A DNA stretch of 64,000 bases from an uncultured Oscillospiraceae bacterium (GTDB lineage Bacteria > Bacillota > Clostridia > Oscillospirales > Oscillospiraceae). A program made the position numbers and the translations under genes. The notes below the pieces were generated by a model. It had not been told where the DNA came from. It was given only the letters and a program-made list of their open reading frames with translations, and did not search any database. Position 1 is the first letter of the stretch. Each line of letters begins with the position of its first letter. Location: contig CAKTOX010000008.1 of NCBI GenBank assembly GCA_934590355.1, positions 1 through 64,000 of the forward strand, given 5' to 3'. Below, piece after piece: positions 7,372 to 16,913 of this stretch.

Positions 7372-8619
7372 ATGGCTGATAAAAACAAAGATTTTGAAGC
7401 GCTCTTCGGCAAGCCCGAGGACGAAAAAACGAAGAAGATGAAGACTGCGCCCACGTCAAAGCCGCCGCGCGCGGAGAAAGTGCCTGCGCAGAAGGCTCCC
7501 AAGGCTCCGAAGCAGGAGAAAAAGGGCGGCTTTGCCGGCGGTATGCTGTATTTTCTGTTCGTCATAAGCGTCAGCGTTATCCTCGCCTGCCTTGCGTGGG
7601 CGGCGGCAACGGATGTTTTGGGCTTTAAATCGTCCGACACAGTCGCGCAGATAACCCTTGAAAAGGACAGCTTCACCTATAAAGAGGTCGAGGTCACCGA
7701 CGATGAGGGCAACACCAAGACCAAAAAGGTGCATTATGCCGATATGGGCTATGTCGCCGATCAGCTCAAGGAAAACGGTATTATCAAATACAAATTCCTT
7801 TTCAGGATATTCGGCGCCGTTTATAATGCCGACGAGAAGATAGACCCCGGCACGTATGAGCTCAAGGCCATTTATGACTACAAGGCGCTTGTCAAGAAAA
7901 TGACCTCCGGCTCAGGCGCCATGATAACGAAGAAGATAACCTTCCCCGAAGGCTACACCATGAATCAGATATTCAAAAAGCTTGAAGCAGAGGGCGTTTG
8001 CGACTATTCCGAGCTCGTGGATGCGGCAGCCAACGCAACGTTTAACTATTCCTTCCTTGAGGGCACCGAAAAGGGCGATGCGACGCGTCTGGAGGGCTTC
8101 CTCTTCCCGGATACCTATGAATTTTACGAGGGTATGCCCGCGGCGACTGCCATAAATAAGCTGCTTGAGGGCTTCCATTACAAGATGACGGCCGAGATGC
8201 TCCAGTGGCAGGAGGAGAGCGGCTACACCATGCGCCAGATCATAACGATCGCGTCCATGATAGAAAAAGAGGCGGCAAACGACAACGATCGCTATAAGAT
8301 AGCCTCCGTTATCTATAACCGACTCAATAAGGACTGGGCACTTCAGATAGACTCCACCACGCTTTACGAGTACCCCGATCACGAGGGAGCGCCCACGGCG
8401 GAGATGCTTGCCAAGGACAGCCCCTATAACACGCGTATAAGCAAGGGTCTGCCCCCGTCCCCGATATGCAGTCCGGGCATTGCATCTATCAGGGCGGCGC
8501 TTCAGCCGGAAAGCACGAATTATATGTTCTATGCCCTGAACACTGCCACCGGCACGCACGAATACTTCACCTCCGCCGATGCGTTCAACGCCTTTGTAGC
8601 AACTCAGAACTATGGCTGA
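7372..8619 (+). CDS. mltG: Endolytic murein transglycosylase MltG
   Basis: Membrane-anchored lytic transglycosylase that cuts nascent glycan strands. The 415 aa protein has a Lys/Pro/Ala-rich cytoplasmic N-terminus (residues 1-53), one TM helix (about 54-78), then the YceG domain: FPEGYTMNQIF, EGFLFPDTYEF, the catalytic Glu E298 in ASMIEKEA, IDSTTLYEY and LPPSPICSPG. The start is ATG 7372, six bases after AAAGGAG; earlier in-frame GTG codons lack a site. It heads the mltG-U32-alaS-hinT operon, and the mltG-U32 pairing matches the B. subtilis yrrL-yrrN/O order. Confidence 0.93.
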   Translation: MADKNKDFEALFGKPEDEKTKKMKTAPTSKPPRAEKVPAQKAPKAPKQEKKGGFAGGMLYFLFVISVSVILACLAWAAATDVLGFKSSDTVAQITLEKDSFTYKEVEVTDDEGNTKTKKVHYADMGYVADQLKENGIIKYKFLFRIFGAVYNADEKIDPGTYELKAIYDYKALVKKMTSGSGAMITKKITFPEGYTMNQIFKKLEAEGVCDYSELVDAAANATFNYSFLEGTEKGDATRLEGFLFPDTYEFYEGMPAATAINKLLEGFHYKMTAEMLQWQEESGYTMRQIITIASMIEKEAANDNDRYKIASVIYNRLNKDWALQIDSTTLYEYPDHEGAPTAEMLAKDSPYNTRISKGLPPSPICSPGIASIRAALQPESTNYMFYALNTATGTHEYFTSADAFNAFVATQNYG

Positions 8620-9838
8620 CAGAAAACCGGAACTTCTTGCACCGGCCGGAGATATGGAGCGCCTGACAATGGCGCTCCGCTACGGCGCGGATGCCGTATA
8701 TCTTGCGGGAAAGCGCTTCGGAATGAGAGCCTCGGCGGGGAATTTTTCGCCCGAGGAGCTCAGCGAAGCTTGCCGCATGGCTCATGAAAAGGGCGCGGCG
8801 GTGCACATGACGTGCAACACTCTGCCGCGTGAGGATGAGCTCAAGGCGCTGCCTGATTTCTTGCGCGAGGCGGCTGCCGCCGGAATTGACGCATTTATAA
8901 TTGCCGACCTCGGAGTTATGAAGGCTGCGGAAAAATATGCGCCCGACGTGCAGCGCCATGTCAGCACGCAGCTCGGCGTTATTAACAGCGCCACGGCCAA
9001 TGTGCTGTACGACATGGGCGCGAGCCGCGTTGTGCTTGCGCGCGAGACACCCATGAAGGATATTTTCGAAATTCGCGCAAATACGCCGAAGGAGCTTGAG
9101 CTCGAGGCGTTTGTGCACGGCGCGATGTGCGTTTCGTTTTCGGGACGCTGCCTGCTGTCAAATTATTTAACAGGACGCGACGCTAATCGCGGTGAGTGCG
9201 CACAGCCCTGCCGATGGAAGTATAAGCTCGTCGAGGAAAAGCGTCCCGGCGAATATTTCGATATTACCGAGGATAACGGCACCTTCATCATGAATTCGCG
9301 CGATATGTGCATGATAGAGCACATTCCCGAGCTCATTTCCGCAGGTGTTTCGAGCTTTAAAATAGAGGGCAGAATGAAGTCGTTTTATTACGCCGCTGCC
9401 GTCACAAATGCTTACCGTCATGCGATAGACTGCGCCGTCGCGGGCGAAAAGCTGCCGCAGGTCTGGATAGACGAGGTCAATAAGCTCAGTCACAGACCGT
9501 ACTGCACCGGCTTTTACTACGGCGACCCCGGTCAGCATTACGCCGAAACGAGCTATTATTCCGATGCCGAGGTATGCGCCGTCGTTGAGGAATGCGACGA
9601 ATACGGCAACGCCGTTTTGACGCAGCGCAACAGATTTTGCGTCGGAGATACGGTCGAACTGATGACGCCCGAGCGCGAGCCGATAGCGTTTGAGGTCGAA
9701 TACCTCGAAAATTCCGAGGGCGAGCCGATAAGCTCGACCCCGCACGCAACGATGAGATTTAAAATGAAGCTGCCTGTCCCGTGCGGCAGGCTGTCGATAT
9801 TAAGACGACTGAAACAGGGTAAAGGAGAAGAAAAATGA
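8612..9838 (+). CDS. trhP: Peptidase U32 family protein, TrhP-type tRNA hydroxylation enzyme
   Basis: The 408 aa protein carries the U32 signature FVHGAMCVSFSGRC with further cysteines in GECAQPC, which bind an iron-sulfur cluster in this family. Members YegQ/YrrN/YrrO (TrhP) use prephenate to make 5-hydroxyuridine at tRNA position 34; others modify rRNA (RlhA) or were described as collagenase-like. The length, the C-terminal U32-C beta-barrel and the location next to mltG point to TrhP. It overlaps mltG by 8 bases (ATGGCTGA) and ends in the start of alaS (ATGA). Another tRNA gene in the same operon (alaS) supports a translation role. True proteolytic activity is unlikely. Confidence 0.85.
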   Translation: MADRKPELLAPAGDMERLTMALRYGADAVYLAGKRFGMRASAGNFSPEELSEACRMAHEKGAAVHMTCNTLPREDELKALPDFLREAAAAGIDAFIIADLGVMKAAEKYAPDVQRHVSTQLGVINSATANVLYDMGASRVVLARETPMKDIFEIRANTPKELELEAFVHGAMCVSFSGRCLLSNYLTGRDANRGECAQPCRWKYKLVEEKRPGEYFDITEDNGTFIMNSRDMCMIEHIPELISAGVSSFKIEGRMKSFYYAAAVTNAYRHAIDCAVAGEKLPQVWIDEVNKLSHRPYCTGFYYGDPGQHYAETSYYSDAEVCAVVEECDEYGNAVLTQRNRFCVGDTVELMTPEREPIAFEVEYLENSEGEPISSTPHATMRFKMKLPVPCGRLSILRRLKQGKGEEK

Positions 9839-12501
9839 AAGCATACGGAGTAAACGAACTCAGAGAAATGTTCCTGAGCTTTTTTGAGAGCAAGGGTCAT
9901 CTGCGTCTGCCCAGCTTTTCGCTGGTGCCGCAGAACGATAAGTCGATCCTGCTCATAAACGCGGGCATGACCCCGATGAAGCCTTGGTTCAAGGGCGAGC
10001 AGGTGCCGCCGAAAAGACGCGTTTGCACCTGCCAGAAGTGCATCCGTACCGGCGATATCGACAATGTCGGTCACACCGCGCGCCACGGCACTTATTTTGA
10101 GATGCTCGGCAACTTTTCCTTCGGCGATTACTTCAAGCACGAAGCCATCGCATGGAGCTGGGAGTTCCTCACGAGCGAGCAGTGGGTCGGTCTTGACCCC
10201 AGTCGACTCTACCCCTCGGTTTACCTTGAGGACGACGAGGCGTGGAACATTTGGCATGACGAGATAGGCATCCCCGCTGAGCGTATCTTCCGCTTCGGCA
10301 AGGAGGACAACTTCTGGGAGCACGGCTCCGGCCCCTGCGGTCCCTGCTCCGAGATCTACTACGACCGCGGCGAGGAGTACGGCTGCGGCAAGCCCGACTG
10401 CACCGTCGGCTGCGACTGCGACCGCTACATGGAGGTCTGGAACAACGTCTTCTCGCAGTTTGACAATGACGGTCACGGCAATTACACCGAGCTTATACAG
10501 AAAAATATCGACACCGGTATGGGACTTGAGCGCCTTGCCGTAGTCTGTCAGGGCGTCGATTCGCTCTTTGACGTCGATACCGTCATGAACATCACACGCA
10601 AGGTCTCCGATATTACAGGAGCGCACTACGGCGAGAGCGATAAGCGCGACGTATCCCTGCGCGTTATCACCGACCATATCCGCAGCGCGACGTTTATGAT
10701 CTGCGACGGCATCCTGCCGTCTAACGAGGGCAGAGGCTACGTGCTCCGCCGCCTGCTCAGAAGAGCTGCCCGCCACGGCAAGCTCCTCGGCGTGAACGAG
10801 CCCTTCCTTTATGAGGTCATCGACACCGTCATCCATGAAAACGAGTGCCAGTACCCCGAGCTGCGCGAGAAGCAGGATTATATAACCCGCGTTGTCAAGA
10901 GCGAGGAGTCGAGCTTTGCCAAGACCATTGATGCCGGTATGCAGATATTCTCCGGCCTTCTTGAGGAGCACAAGGCAAAGGGCGAGAGCGTGTTCTCCGG
11001 CGCCGACGCATTCAAGCTCTATGACACCTACGGCTTCCCCGTGGATATGACCGCGGAAATGCTCTCCGACGAGGGCATGAGCGTCAATATGGATGAATTT
11101 AAGGCTCTCATGGAGGAGCAGCGCGTGCGCGCCCGCGAAGCCAGAAAAGCTCTCGGCGACCTCGGCTGGGAGGGCATCGACTTCGGTCTTGACGCTACTC
11201 CGACCGAGTTTACGGGCTATGATAAGCTCAGCGACACCGCAACGGTTCTTGCCATCGTAAACGGCGAGGAGCTTGCAGGTGAAATTAACGAGGGCAGCGA
11301 GGGCATAATCGTTCTCGACAAGACCCCGTTTTATGCCGAAATGGGCGGTCAGCTCGCCGATAAGGGCAGCCTCGGCTTCAGCCTTGAGGATATTGAGAAC
11401 GGTCAGCTGACCAAGTTTAACGTAACCAACGTCAAAAAGGACAAGGGCAACAAATACCTGCACTACGGCGTTGTGGAGTCCGGCTCTCTGTCCGTGGGTG
11501 AATGTGTTGTCGCATCTGTTGACCCTGAGCGCCGCAGAGCGATATCCCGCGCACACTCGGCAACTCATCTTCTGCACGCTGCTCTGAGAAACGTCCTCGG
11601 CGACCATGTCCATCAGGCGGGTTCGCTCGTAGATGAGGACAGCCTTCGATTTGACTTTACCCATTTCAGCGCACTCACGGTCAAGGAAATTTCCGCCGTT
11701 GAGGATGCCGTAAATGAAGTAATTCTTGCTGGCATGGACATAAGCGTTAACGAAATGCCGCTTGAGGAAGCAAAAAAGACCGGCGCTGCGGCACTTTTCG
11801 GCGAAAAGTACGGCGACATCGTCCGCGTGGTCACGATGGGCGATTTCAGCACCGAGCTTTGCGGCGGCACGCACCTTGACAACACCGCCAAGGTCGGTAT
11901 GTTCCACATAACGAGCGAATACTCCGTGGCAAGCGGCGTGCGCCGTATCGAAGCCGTCACGGGCAGAAAATATCTTGAAATGGCAAAGCATTCTTACATG
12001 ACCGTTGCCCGCGCGGCCGAGAGCCTGAAGGCAAAGCCGAGCGAGCTGCTGACTAAGGCGGAGAGCTTTGTAAGCGAGGTCAGAAATCTGCGCCAGAAGG
12101 TCGATAAGATGAAGGACAAGCTCCTTGCCAGCGACGTTGAGCGCTTCCTGTTTGCCTCCAAGAAGATAGGCGGCTATAACGTCCTCACCGCGACCCGCAC
12201 CGATCTTGACGCAAACGATCTGAGAAAGATAGGCGACTTCCTGCGCGACCGCGATCCCAAGATTGTTGCCGTGCTTGCAACTGCGACCGAATCCAAGGTC
12301 ACGTTTGCTGCCTGCTGCGGCAAGGAAGCCGTTGCGGCGGGAATCAAGGCGGGCGACATCGTCCGCGCCGTTTCCGCAGTTGCCGGAGGCAAGGGCGGCG
12401 GCAAGCCCGACTCGGCAATGGGCGGCGGCACGGAGGTTCTCAAGATGGATAACGCGCTTGCCATAGTTGACGATCTCGTAGCCGAAAAGCTCGGACTTTA
12501 A
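9835..12501 (+). CDS. alaS: Alanyl-tRNA synthetase
   Basis: Charges tRNAAla and edits mischarged Ser/Gly. At 888 aa it is full length. Visible: class II core with FEMLGNFSFGDYFK and GPCGPCSEIYYDRG, and the editing domain with the zinc motifs HSATHLLH and CGGTH. A C-Ala domain ends in GGKGGGKPD. The start is ATG 9835 with AAAGGAG, overlapping the U32 stop by 4 bases. A Cys-rich insertion (CGKPDCTVGCDCD) follows the GPCSEIYYDRG motif. No T-box leader precedes it because it is internal to an operon. Confidence 0.97.
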   Translation: MKAYGVNELREMFLSFFESKGHLRLPSFSLVPQNDKSILLINAGMTPMKPWFKGEQVPPKRRVCTCQKCIRTGDIDNVGHTARHGTYFEMLGNFSFGDYFKHEAIAWSWEFLTSEQWVGLDPSRLYPSVYLEDDEAWNIWHDEIGIPAERIFRFGKEDNFWEHGSGPCGPCSEIYYDRGEEYGCGKPDCTVGCDCDRYMEVWNNVFSQFDNDGHGNYTELIQKNIDTGMGLERLAVVCQGVDSLFDVDTVMNITRKVSDITGAHYGESDKRDVSLRVITDHIRSATFMICDGILPSNEGRGYVLRRLLRRAARHGKLLGVNEPFLYEVIDTVIHENECQYPELREKQDYITRVVKSEESSFAKTIDAGMQIFSGLLEEHKAKGESVFSGADAFKLYDTYGFPVDMTAEMLSDEGMSVNMDEFKALMEEQRVRAREARKALGDLGWEGIDFGLDATPTEFTGYDKLSDTATVLAIVNGEELAGEINEGSEGIIVLDKTPFYAEMGGQLADKGSLGFSLEDIENGQLTKFNVTNVKKDKGNKYLHYGVVESGSLSVGECVVASVDPERRRAISRAHSATHLLHAALRNVLGDHVHQAGSLVDEDSLRFDFTHFSALTVKEISAVEDAVNEVILAGMDISVNEMPLEEAKKTGAAALFGEKYGDIVRVVTMGDFSTELCGGTHLDNTAKVGMFHITSEYSVASGVRRIEAVTGRKYLEMAKHSYMTVARAAESLKAKPSELLTKAESFVSEVRNLRQKVDKMKDKLLASDVERFLFASKKIGGYNVLTATRTDLDANDLRKIGDFLRDRDPKIVAVLATATESKVTFAACCGKEAVAAGIKAGDIVRAVSAVAGGKGGGKPDSAMGGGTEVLKMDNALAIVDDLVAEKLGL

Positions 12502-12516
12502 TAGGAGGAAATAACC

Positions 12517-12858
12517 ATGAACGACTGCCTGTTTTGCAAGATCATAGCCGGCGAGATACCCTCGACCAAGGTCTATGAGGACGAAAACGTATTTGCCTTC
12601 CGCGACATTAACCCGCAGGCTCCGGTGCACATTCTCGTGCTGCCGAAGGAACATATTTCCTGCGCGGACGAGATAAACGAGACCAATTCCGACAAGGTCG
12701 CAAAGTGCTTTGAGGCGATAGCCAAGATAGCAAAAAGCGAGGGCCTTTCAAACGGCTACCGTGTCGTGAATAACTGCGGAGAGGACGGCGGACAGACCGT
12801 CAAGCATCTGCATTTCCATCTTCTCGGCGGCAAAAAGCTCCCCGAGGGTATGGCATAA
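12517..12858 (+). CDS. hinT: HIT family nucleotide hydrolase (HinT-like)
   Basis: Small (113 aa) histidine-triad protein with CLFCKIIAGEIPS at the N-terminus and the triad HLHFHLLGG near residue 97. HinT proteins hydrolyse nucleoside phosphoramidates and aminoacyl-adenylates; being downstream of alaS fits the clean-up of alanyl-AMP, although that link is inference. The two cysteines of the N-terminal zinc ribbon-like knuckle (C5, C8) are present. GGAGG precedes the ATG by 7 bases. It is the last gene of the operon and is followed by a strong terminator. Confidence 0.93.
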   Translation: MNDCLFCKIIAGEIPSTKVYEDENVFAFRDINPQAPVHILVLPKEHISCADEINETNSDKVAKCFEAIAKIAKSEGLSNGYRVVNNCGEDGGQTVKHLHFHLLGGKKLPEGMA

Positions 12859-12874
12859 TTATAAGCAATAGCGT

Positions 12875-12901
12875 AAAAAAGCAGCGTCCTGCTGCTTTTT
12901 T
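12875..12901 (+). terminator. Rho-independent terminator after hinT
   Basis: GCAGC/GCTGC stem extended by A6/T6 (12875-12880 with 12896-12901), loop GTCCT; works in both directions. Confidence 0.85.
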
Positions 12902-12921
12902 GCGCATCCGGAGGTGTGATG

Positions 12922-15219
12922 ATGAGAGGAGTAAGAAAGCTCGCCGCAGCAAGCACAGGCTACTGCGCGGCGGTGTTCGCGTCTCATTATCTGCTGCCGG
13001 AGGGACAGCTCGGCGGTGCGCTCGTCTTGTGCATTATCGTGCTATTATCGGCATTTCTCATGCACGGAAATATGCGCCTTCGCATCGTCATTTTCGCAGT
13101 CGCGGCGGCGCTCGGATTTTCGCACTACGCCGTTAATGCCGGCCTGACGATAGAGCGCTGCGAGCCGTTTGAAGGCAGTAAAATGCAGCTGAGCGCACGG
13201 GTGACGGACTATCCGGACGAGAGAAGCGGCTTTACGCTTTTATACGTCAAAATAACCGATGAGAGCGTCCCGAATGTCAATGCAACGATGTTTTGTTATT
13301 CCGATGAGCTGCCGAACCTGCGCCCCGGTGATGAAATAACTTTCACTGCAAAACTCAGAAGCGCGTCAGAGCGCTACGGTGAGGAGACCGACACAAATAT
13401 ATCTAAGGGCGTGTATCTGTGCGGCAGCGTTGAAGGGAATGTAGAAAAAACCGGACTCTGGAGAGCTTCGTTTGTCTACTTCCCGAAGTATATCGGCCAT
13501 GCTCTGCATACGGAGATAGGCAAGGTCTTTCCCGATGATACTTCGCACTTTATGAAGGCTCTGCTTGCGGGTTATAAGGGCGATTATTATAATGACGACA
13601 GGCTATACTGCGCGATGAATATCGCGGGTCTTGCCCACGTCGTGGCGGTTTCGGGCATGCACGTTGCGTTTCTCGTCGGCGTTTTGCAGATCGTAATGGG
13701 TAAGACCCGCCGCGCGGGCATAATATGCATACTGCTCGTGTGGATATTCGTGGTGATGGTCGGTATGCCGCTGTCTGCCGTGAGAGCGGGAGTCATGATG
13801 AGCATGATACTTCTCGCACCGGTGCTCGGCAGGATAAACGACCGTCCGACCACGCTGTCGTTTGCTCTTGCGCTCATTCTTCTTGCAAACCCCTTCGCGG
13901 CGGGCAGCGTTGCGCTTCAGCTCTCGTTCGGAGCCGTCGCGGGAATGTTCCTGTTTGCAAGCCCCATATACGCCGCTATTGACGGTAAGCTCAACTTGCC
14001 GAGGCTTCTTGCGCCCATCGGGAACTACATAAGCGCAACTCTTGCAAGCTCGCTTTCCGTGACCGTGTTCACCGTGCCGCTGCTTGCCGTCCATTTCGGT
14101 TATGTTACGCTGCTTGCGCCCGTTATGAACATACTCTGCCTGTGGGCAATATCCGTGCTTTTTACGGGCGGCTTTATTATCTGTGCTCTCGGACTCATTT
14201 CAGCCCCTGCCGCGTCATTTTTTGCAAACATACTCTCATACCTCGTGCGCTATATTGCGCTCGTGGTTGAGGACGCTGTTAAGCTGCCGTACGCAGCGGT
14301 GTACACCGAAAACCGCTATGTTCCTGTTTGGATAGCCGCGTCGTATGCAGCGTTTGCGCTCTATGCCGTAATTAAGCGCAAAAAGCCGAAGCTCACTGTG
14401 CTTGCTCCGACTGCCGTATGCGTTATCCTGCTCATCGGCGTATTTTCGCTCACGGCCCGCGATGCGCGCAATGATGACGGCACCATTGGCATAATGAACG
14501 TCGGAAACGGGCAGTGCATCGCCGTTACTCAGGGAGGCAGCGCCGTAGTCATAGACTGCGGCAGTCACGGCGTTATCGGAAACGCCGGGAATATGCTCTC
14601 GTCCTATCTTCACGCGCACGGACACGATACGGTCGACTGCCTCGTGCTCACGCATCTGCACAAGGACCATGCCTCAGGCGTCGTTAGACTGTTAAACCTC
14701 ATGAGCGTCAAAACGCTCGTTTTGCCCGATAACGCACAGGACACAAGCTCCGACGGTATGCTCGAGGGCATACTCGCGGCTGCCTCCACAAACGGAACGC
14801 GGATAGTTTACATAACACAGGACACAAATATCACAGCGGGCGAGATAAGCCTTGCGGTGTATGAAAGCTCAGAGCTCGGTCAACGCAGTGAAAGCGGCAT
14901 TATGTTAACCGCGAGCGTAGGAGAATACGATATGCTCGTCACGGGTGACGTTGAAAAAACAGTTGAGCGCGAGCTTGTGAAAAAGCATGAGCTTGAAGGG
15001 ACGGAGCTTCTCATTGTTCCGCATCACGGCTCTAAATACTCAACGAGCACCGCGCTGCTCTCCGAAACGCAGCCGCAAACTGCGGTTATATCTACAGGGT
15101 ATAATACTTACGGTCACCCCACGCAGGAAACGCTCGAGCTGCTGCGAAAGTACGGTGCGGAGATAATGCGCACGGATGAGCAGGGAAGAATAGTGATACA
15201 TATTTCGGCAGGTGGATAA
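12922..15219 (+). CDS. comEC: ComEC/Rec2 DNA-uptake channel
   Basis: Polytopic membrane protein (about 765 aa) that carries single-stranded DNA across the membrane in transformation. Order: N-terminal membrane segments and an OB-like DUF4131 region, the competence domain with several TM helices (the VVAVSGMHVAF signature), and a C-terminal metallo-beta-lactamase domain with HLHKDH near residue 575, VTGDVE and PHHGS. The ATG at 12922 lies 7 bases from GGAGG; ATG 12919 and GTG 12916 are also possible. No other late competence genes (comEA, comFA) are in the window. It starts an operon with holA and rnmV. The gene is intact, so the capacity for uptake may be retained. Confidence 0.93.
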   Translation: MRGVRKLAAASTGYCAAVFASHYLLPEGQLGGALVLCIIVLLSAFLMHGNMRLRIVIFAVAAALGFSHYAVNAGLTIERCEPFEGSKMQLSARVTDYPDERSGFTLLYVKITDESVPNVNATMFCYSDELPNLRPGDEITFTAKLRSASERYGEETDTNISKGVYLCGSVEGNVEKTGLWRASFVYFPKYIGHALHTEIGKVFPDDTSHFMKALLAGYKGDYYNDDRLYCAMNIAGLAHVVAVSGMHVAFLVGVLQIVMGKTRRAGIICILLVWIFVVMVGMPLSAVRAGVMMSMILLAPVLGRINDRPTTLSFALALILLANPFAAGSVALQLSFGAVAGMFLFASPIYAAIDGKLNLPRLLAPIGNYISATLASSLSVTVFTVPLLAVHFGYVTLLAPVMNILCLWAISVLFTGGFIICALGLISAPAASFFANILSYLVRYIALVVEDAVKLPYAAVYTENRYVPVWIAASYAAFALYAVIKRKKPKLTVLAPTAVCVILLIGVFSLTARDARNDDGTIGIMNVGNGQCIAVTQGGSAVVIDCGSHGVIGNAGNMLSSYLHAHGHDTVDCLVLTHLHKDHASGVVRLLNLMSVKTLVLPDNAQDTSSDGMLEGILAAASTNGTRIVYITQDTNITAGEISLAVYESSELGQRSESGIMLTASVGEYDMLVTGDVEKTVERELVKKHELEGTELLIVPHHGSKYSTSTALLSETQPQTAVISTGYNTYGHPTQETLELLRKYGAEIMRTDEQGRIVIHISAGG

Positions 15220-16269
15220 ATGGCAAAGAAGACAAAATCTAAGGAAGAAAAATTTAATTATAACGAAAGCGTGAGGGCTCTGCGGGCGCAGGGGCCGGAG
15301 CGGCTGTATCTCATTTGGGGTCCCGAGGATTATCTTGCCGACCGCTACTTTGAAGAGATAAAGAAGCTGTGCATTCCCGACGGCGGCGATGATTTCAGCT
15401 ACCGCAGGCTGGATGACCGCGACTTCACGGCGCTTGCACTGCGCGAGGCGGTTGACAGCGTGCCGTTTTTGTCCGAGCGCAGCCTTGTTGAGGTGCGCGG
15501 TGTGGATATAAATAAGCTGCGCGAAACGGATGATATCATTTCCATTCTTGCCGACATTCCCGATTACTGCACGGTCGTTTTCATGGCGCCGATAGGCTTT
15601 GAGCCGGATAAGCGCCTGAAAATATTCAAGACCTTCCAGAAATATGGCGTTGAGCAGTGCGTCACGGCGCAGAGCGGGGATATGCTCATAAAGTGGATAA
15701 TAAAGCGCTTTGCCGCGGCGGGGAAGGGCATCGAGCTCAACGCCGTACAGCGTCTTATAAACGTCAGCGGCGGGCTTATGAACGGACTCATACCCGAGAT
15801 AAACAAAATCGCCGCCTATGCCAAAAGCGACAGAGTCACGGAGGCGGACGTAAACGCTGTTGCCCACCATATTCCCGAGGCGGTCGTTTTCGACATGACC
15901 GAGGCGCTTGCAAACGGCGAGAATAACGCCGCGATGCGCCTTCTCGGCGAGCTTTTGGCGGATAAGAATAACGAGCCGTTTATGATACTTGCCTTCGTCG
16001 GAAACCAAATGCGCCGTATGTATGCCGCGCGCGTTGCCATAGATAATGATCTTGGCAAGGACTATGTCATGAAGACACTTGCTATCAAATACGATTTCAT
16101 TGCAAACCGTCTGCTTGCCTCCTCAAGGCGATTTTCGACAAAGCAGATCCGCCGCGCCGTTGAGCTTTGCTGCGAGACTGATTACGCCATGAAAAGCTCA
16201 CGCACGGATCCCACAGAGCTTTTAAAGGACTGCGTGATGCGCATAGCGTCGGGTGAAGCCGGTGCATAG
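15220..16269 (+). CDS. holA: DNA polymerase III subunit delta
   Basis: Clamp-loader subunit that opens the beta clamp. The 349 aa protein begins with a basic Lys-rich tail and then the HolA pattern YLIWGPEDYLADRYFEEI, VPFLSERSLVEVRG and, after the AAA+ lid, the C-terminal collar with DPTELLKDCVMRI. The ATG directly abuts the comEC stop (TAAATG), the usual comEC-holA order in Firmicutes. Delta proteins have no functional P-loop, and none is seen here. In many genomes rpsT follows in the opposite direction; here rnmV follows instead. Confidence 0.92.
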   Translation: MAKKTKSKEEKFNYNESVRALRAQGPERLYLIWGPEDYLADRYFEEIKKLCIPDGGDDFSYRRLDDRDFTALALREAVDSVPFLSERSLVEVRGVDINKLRETDDIISILADIPDYCTVVFMAPIGFEPDKRLKIFKTFQKYGVEQCVTAQSGDMLIKWIIKRFAAAGKGIELNAVQRLINVSGGLMNGLIPEINKIAAYAKSDRVTEADVNAVAHHIPEAVVFDMTEALANGENNAAMRLLGELLADKNNEPFMILAFVGNQMRRMYAARVAIDNDLGKDYVMKTLAIKYDFIANRLLASSRRFSTKQIRRAVELCCETDYAMKSSRTDPTELLKDCVMRIASGEAGA

Positions 16270-16840
16270 AATATCCGAGGTCATCGTCGTCGAGGGGCGA
16301 TACGATAAAAATACGCTCTCGCAGATCGTGGACGCGGTCATCATCGAAACCTCCGGCTTCGGAGTGTTTAACGACCGCGAAAAGCAGCAGCTTCTGCGTG
16401 CTCTTGCCGAAAAGCGCGGACTTATAGTGCTTACGGATTCCGACGGGGCAGGTCTCGTGATACGAAATTTCATCAAGGGCAGCGTTGACCCGAAACTCGT
16501 AAAGCACGCCTACATACCGGAGATATACGGCAAGGAGCGGCGCAAGGCGAAGGCCTCGAAGGAGGGAAAGCTCGGCGTCGAGGGAATGAGCCCCGAGGTG
16601 CTTTTGAATGCGCTAAGGCGCGCCGGAGCAACCATCGACGGAGAGCCGACGCGGGAAACCGAGCCCATCAGCATGGCGGATATGTACCGTGCGGGGCTCA
16701 CCGGAAAGCCCGACAGCGCCATGCGCCGCGAAAGGCTTCTTTCAGGTATGGAGCTTCCTAAAAAAATGACGGCGAGCGCACTTTTACCGGTTTTGAATGC
16801 CCTGATGAGCCGCGAGGAGTTTCTGCGGCACAATTATTAA
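16253..16840 (+). CDS. rnmV: Ribonuclease M5 (5S rRNA maturase)
   Basis: TOPRIM-domain nuclease that trims both ends of precursor 5S rRNA, with ribosomal protein L18 as partner. The 195 aa protein has VVEGRYDK (TOPRIM Glu), the VLTDSDGAG DxD motif and a C-terminal domain with GKPDS...RR and LPKKMTA. The start is GTG 16253 or GTG 16262; neither has a strong ribosome site and both lie inside the end of holA, so coupling is likely. The gene is commonly next to ksgA, but no ksgA is seen here. Confidence 0.9.
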   Translation: MKPVHRISEVIVVEGRYDKNTLSQIVDAVIIETSGFGVFNDREKQQLLRALAEKRGLIVLTDSDGAGLVIRNFIKGSVDPKLVKHAYIPEIYGKERRKAKASKEGKLGVEGMSPEVLLNALRRAGATIDGEPTRETEPISMADMYRAGLTGKPDSAMRRERLLSGMELPKKMTASALLPVLNALMSREEFLRHNY

Positions 16841-16846
16841 AAACTG

Positions 16847-16875
16847 TGGCAATATACGACATATTGTGTTATAAT
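16847..16875 (+). promoter_or_regulatory. nrdR promoter with candidate NrdR box
   Basis: TGGCAA (16847-16852), 17 bp, TATAAT (16870-16875). The spacer and -10 edge hold 16854-16869, which agrees with the NrdR-box consensus ACACWATATATWGTGT at 13 of 16 positions. Only one box is visible; the second box, usually about 31 bp away, is absent. Confidence 0.55.
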
Positions 16876-16913
16876 ATCATGTCAGAGCATATTTATACTT
16901 GGAGGATAAATTT

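Noticed and set aside
9556..12654. Very long open frame on the minus strand (1032 codons)
   Set aside because: It is the mirror frame of alaS, whose protein is fully conserved. Codon bias of this genome keeps the antisense frame open; there is no ribosome site or family match.
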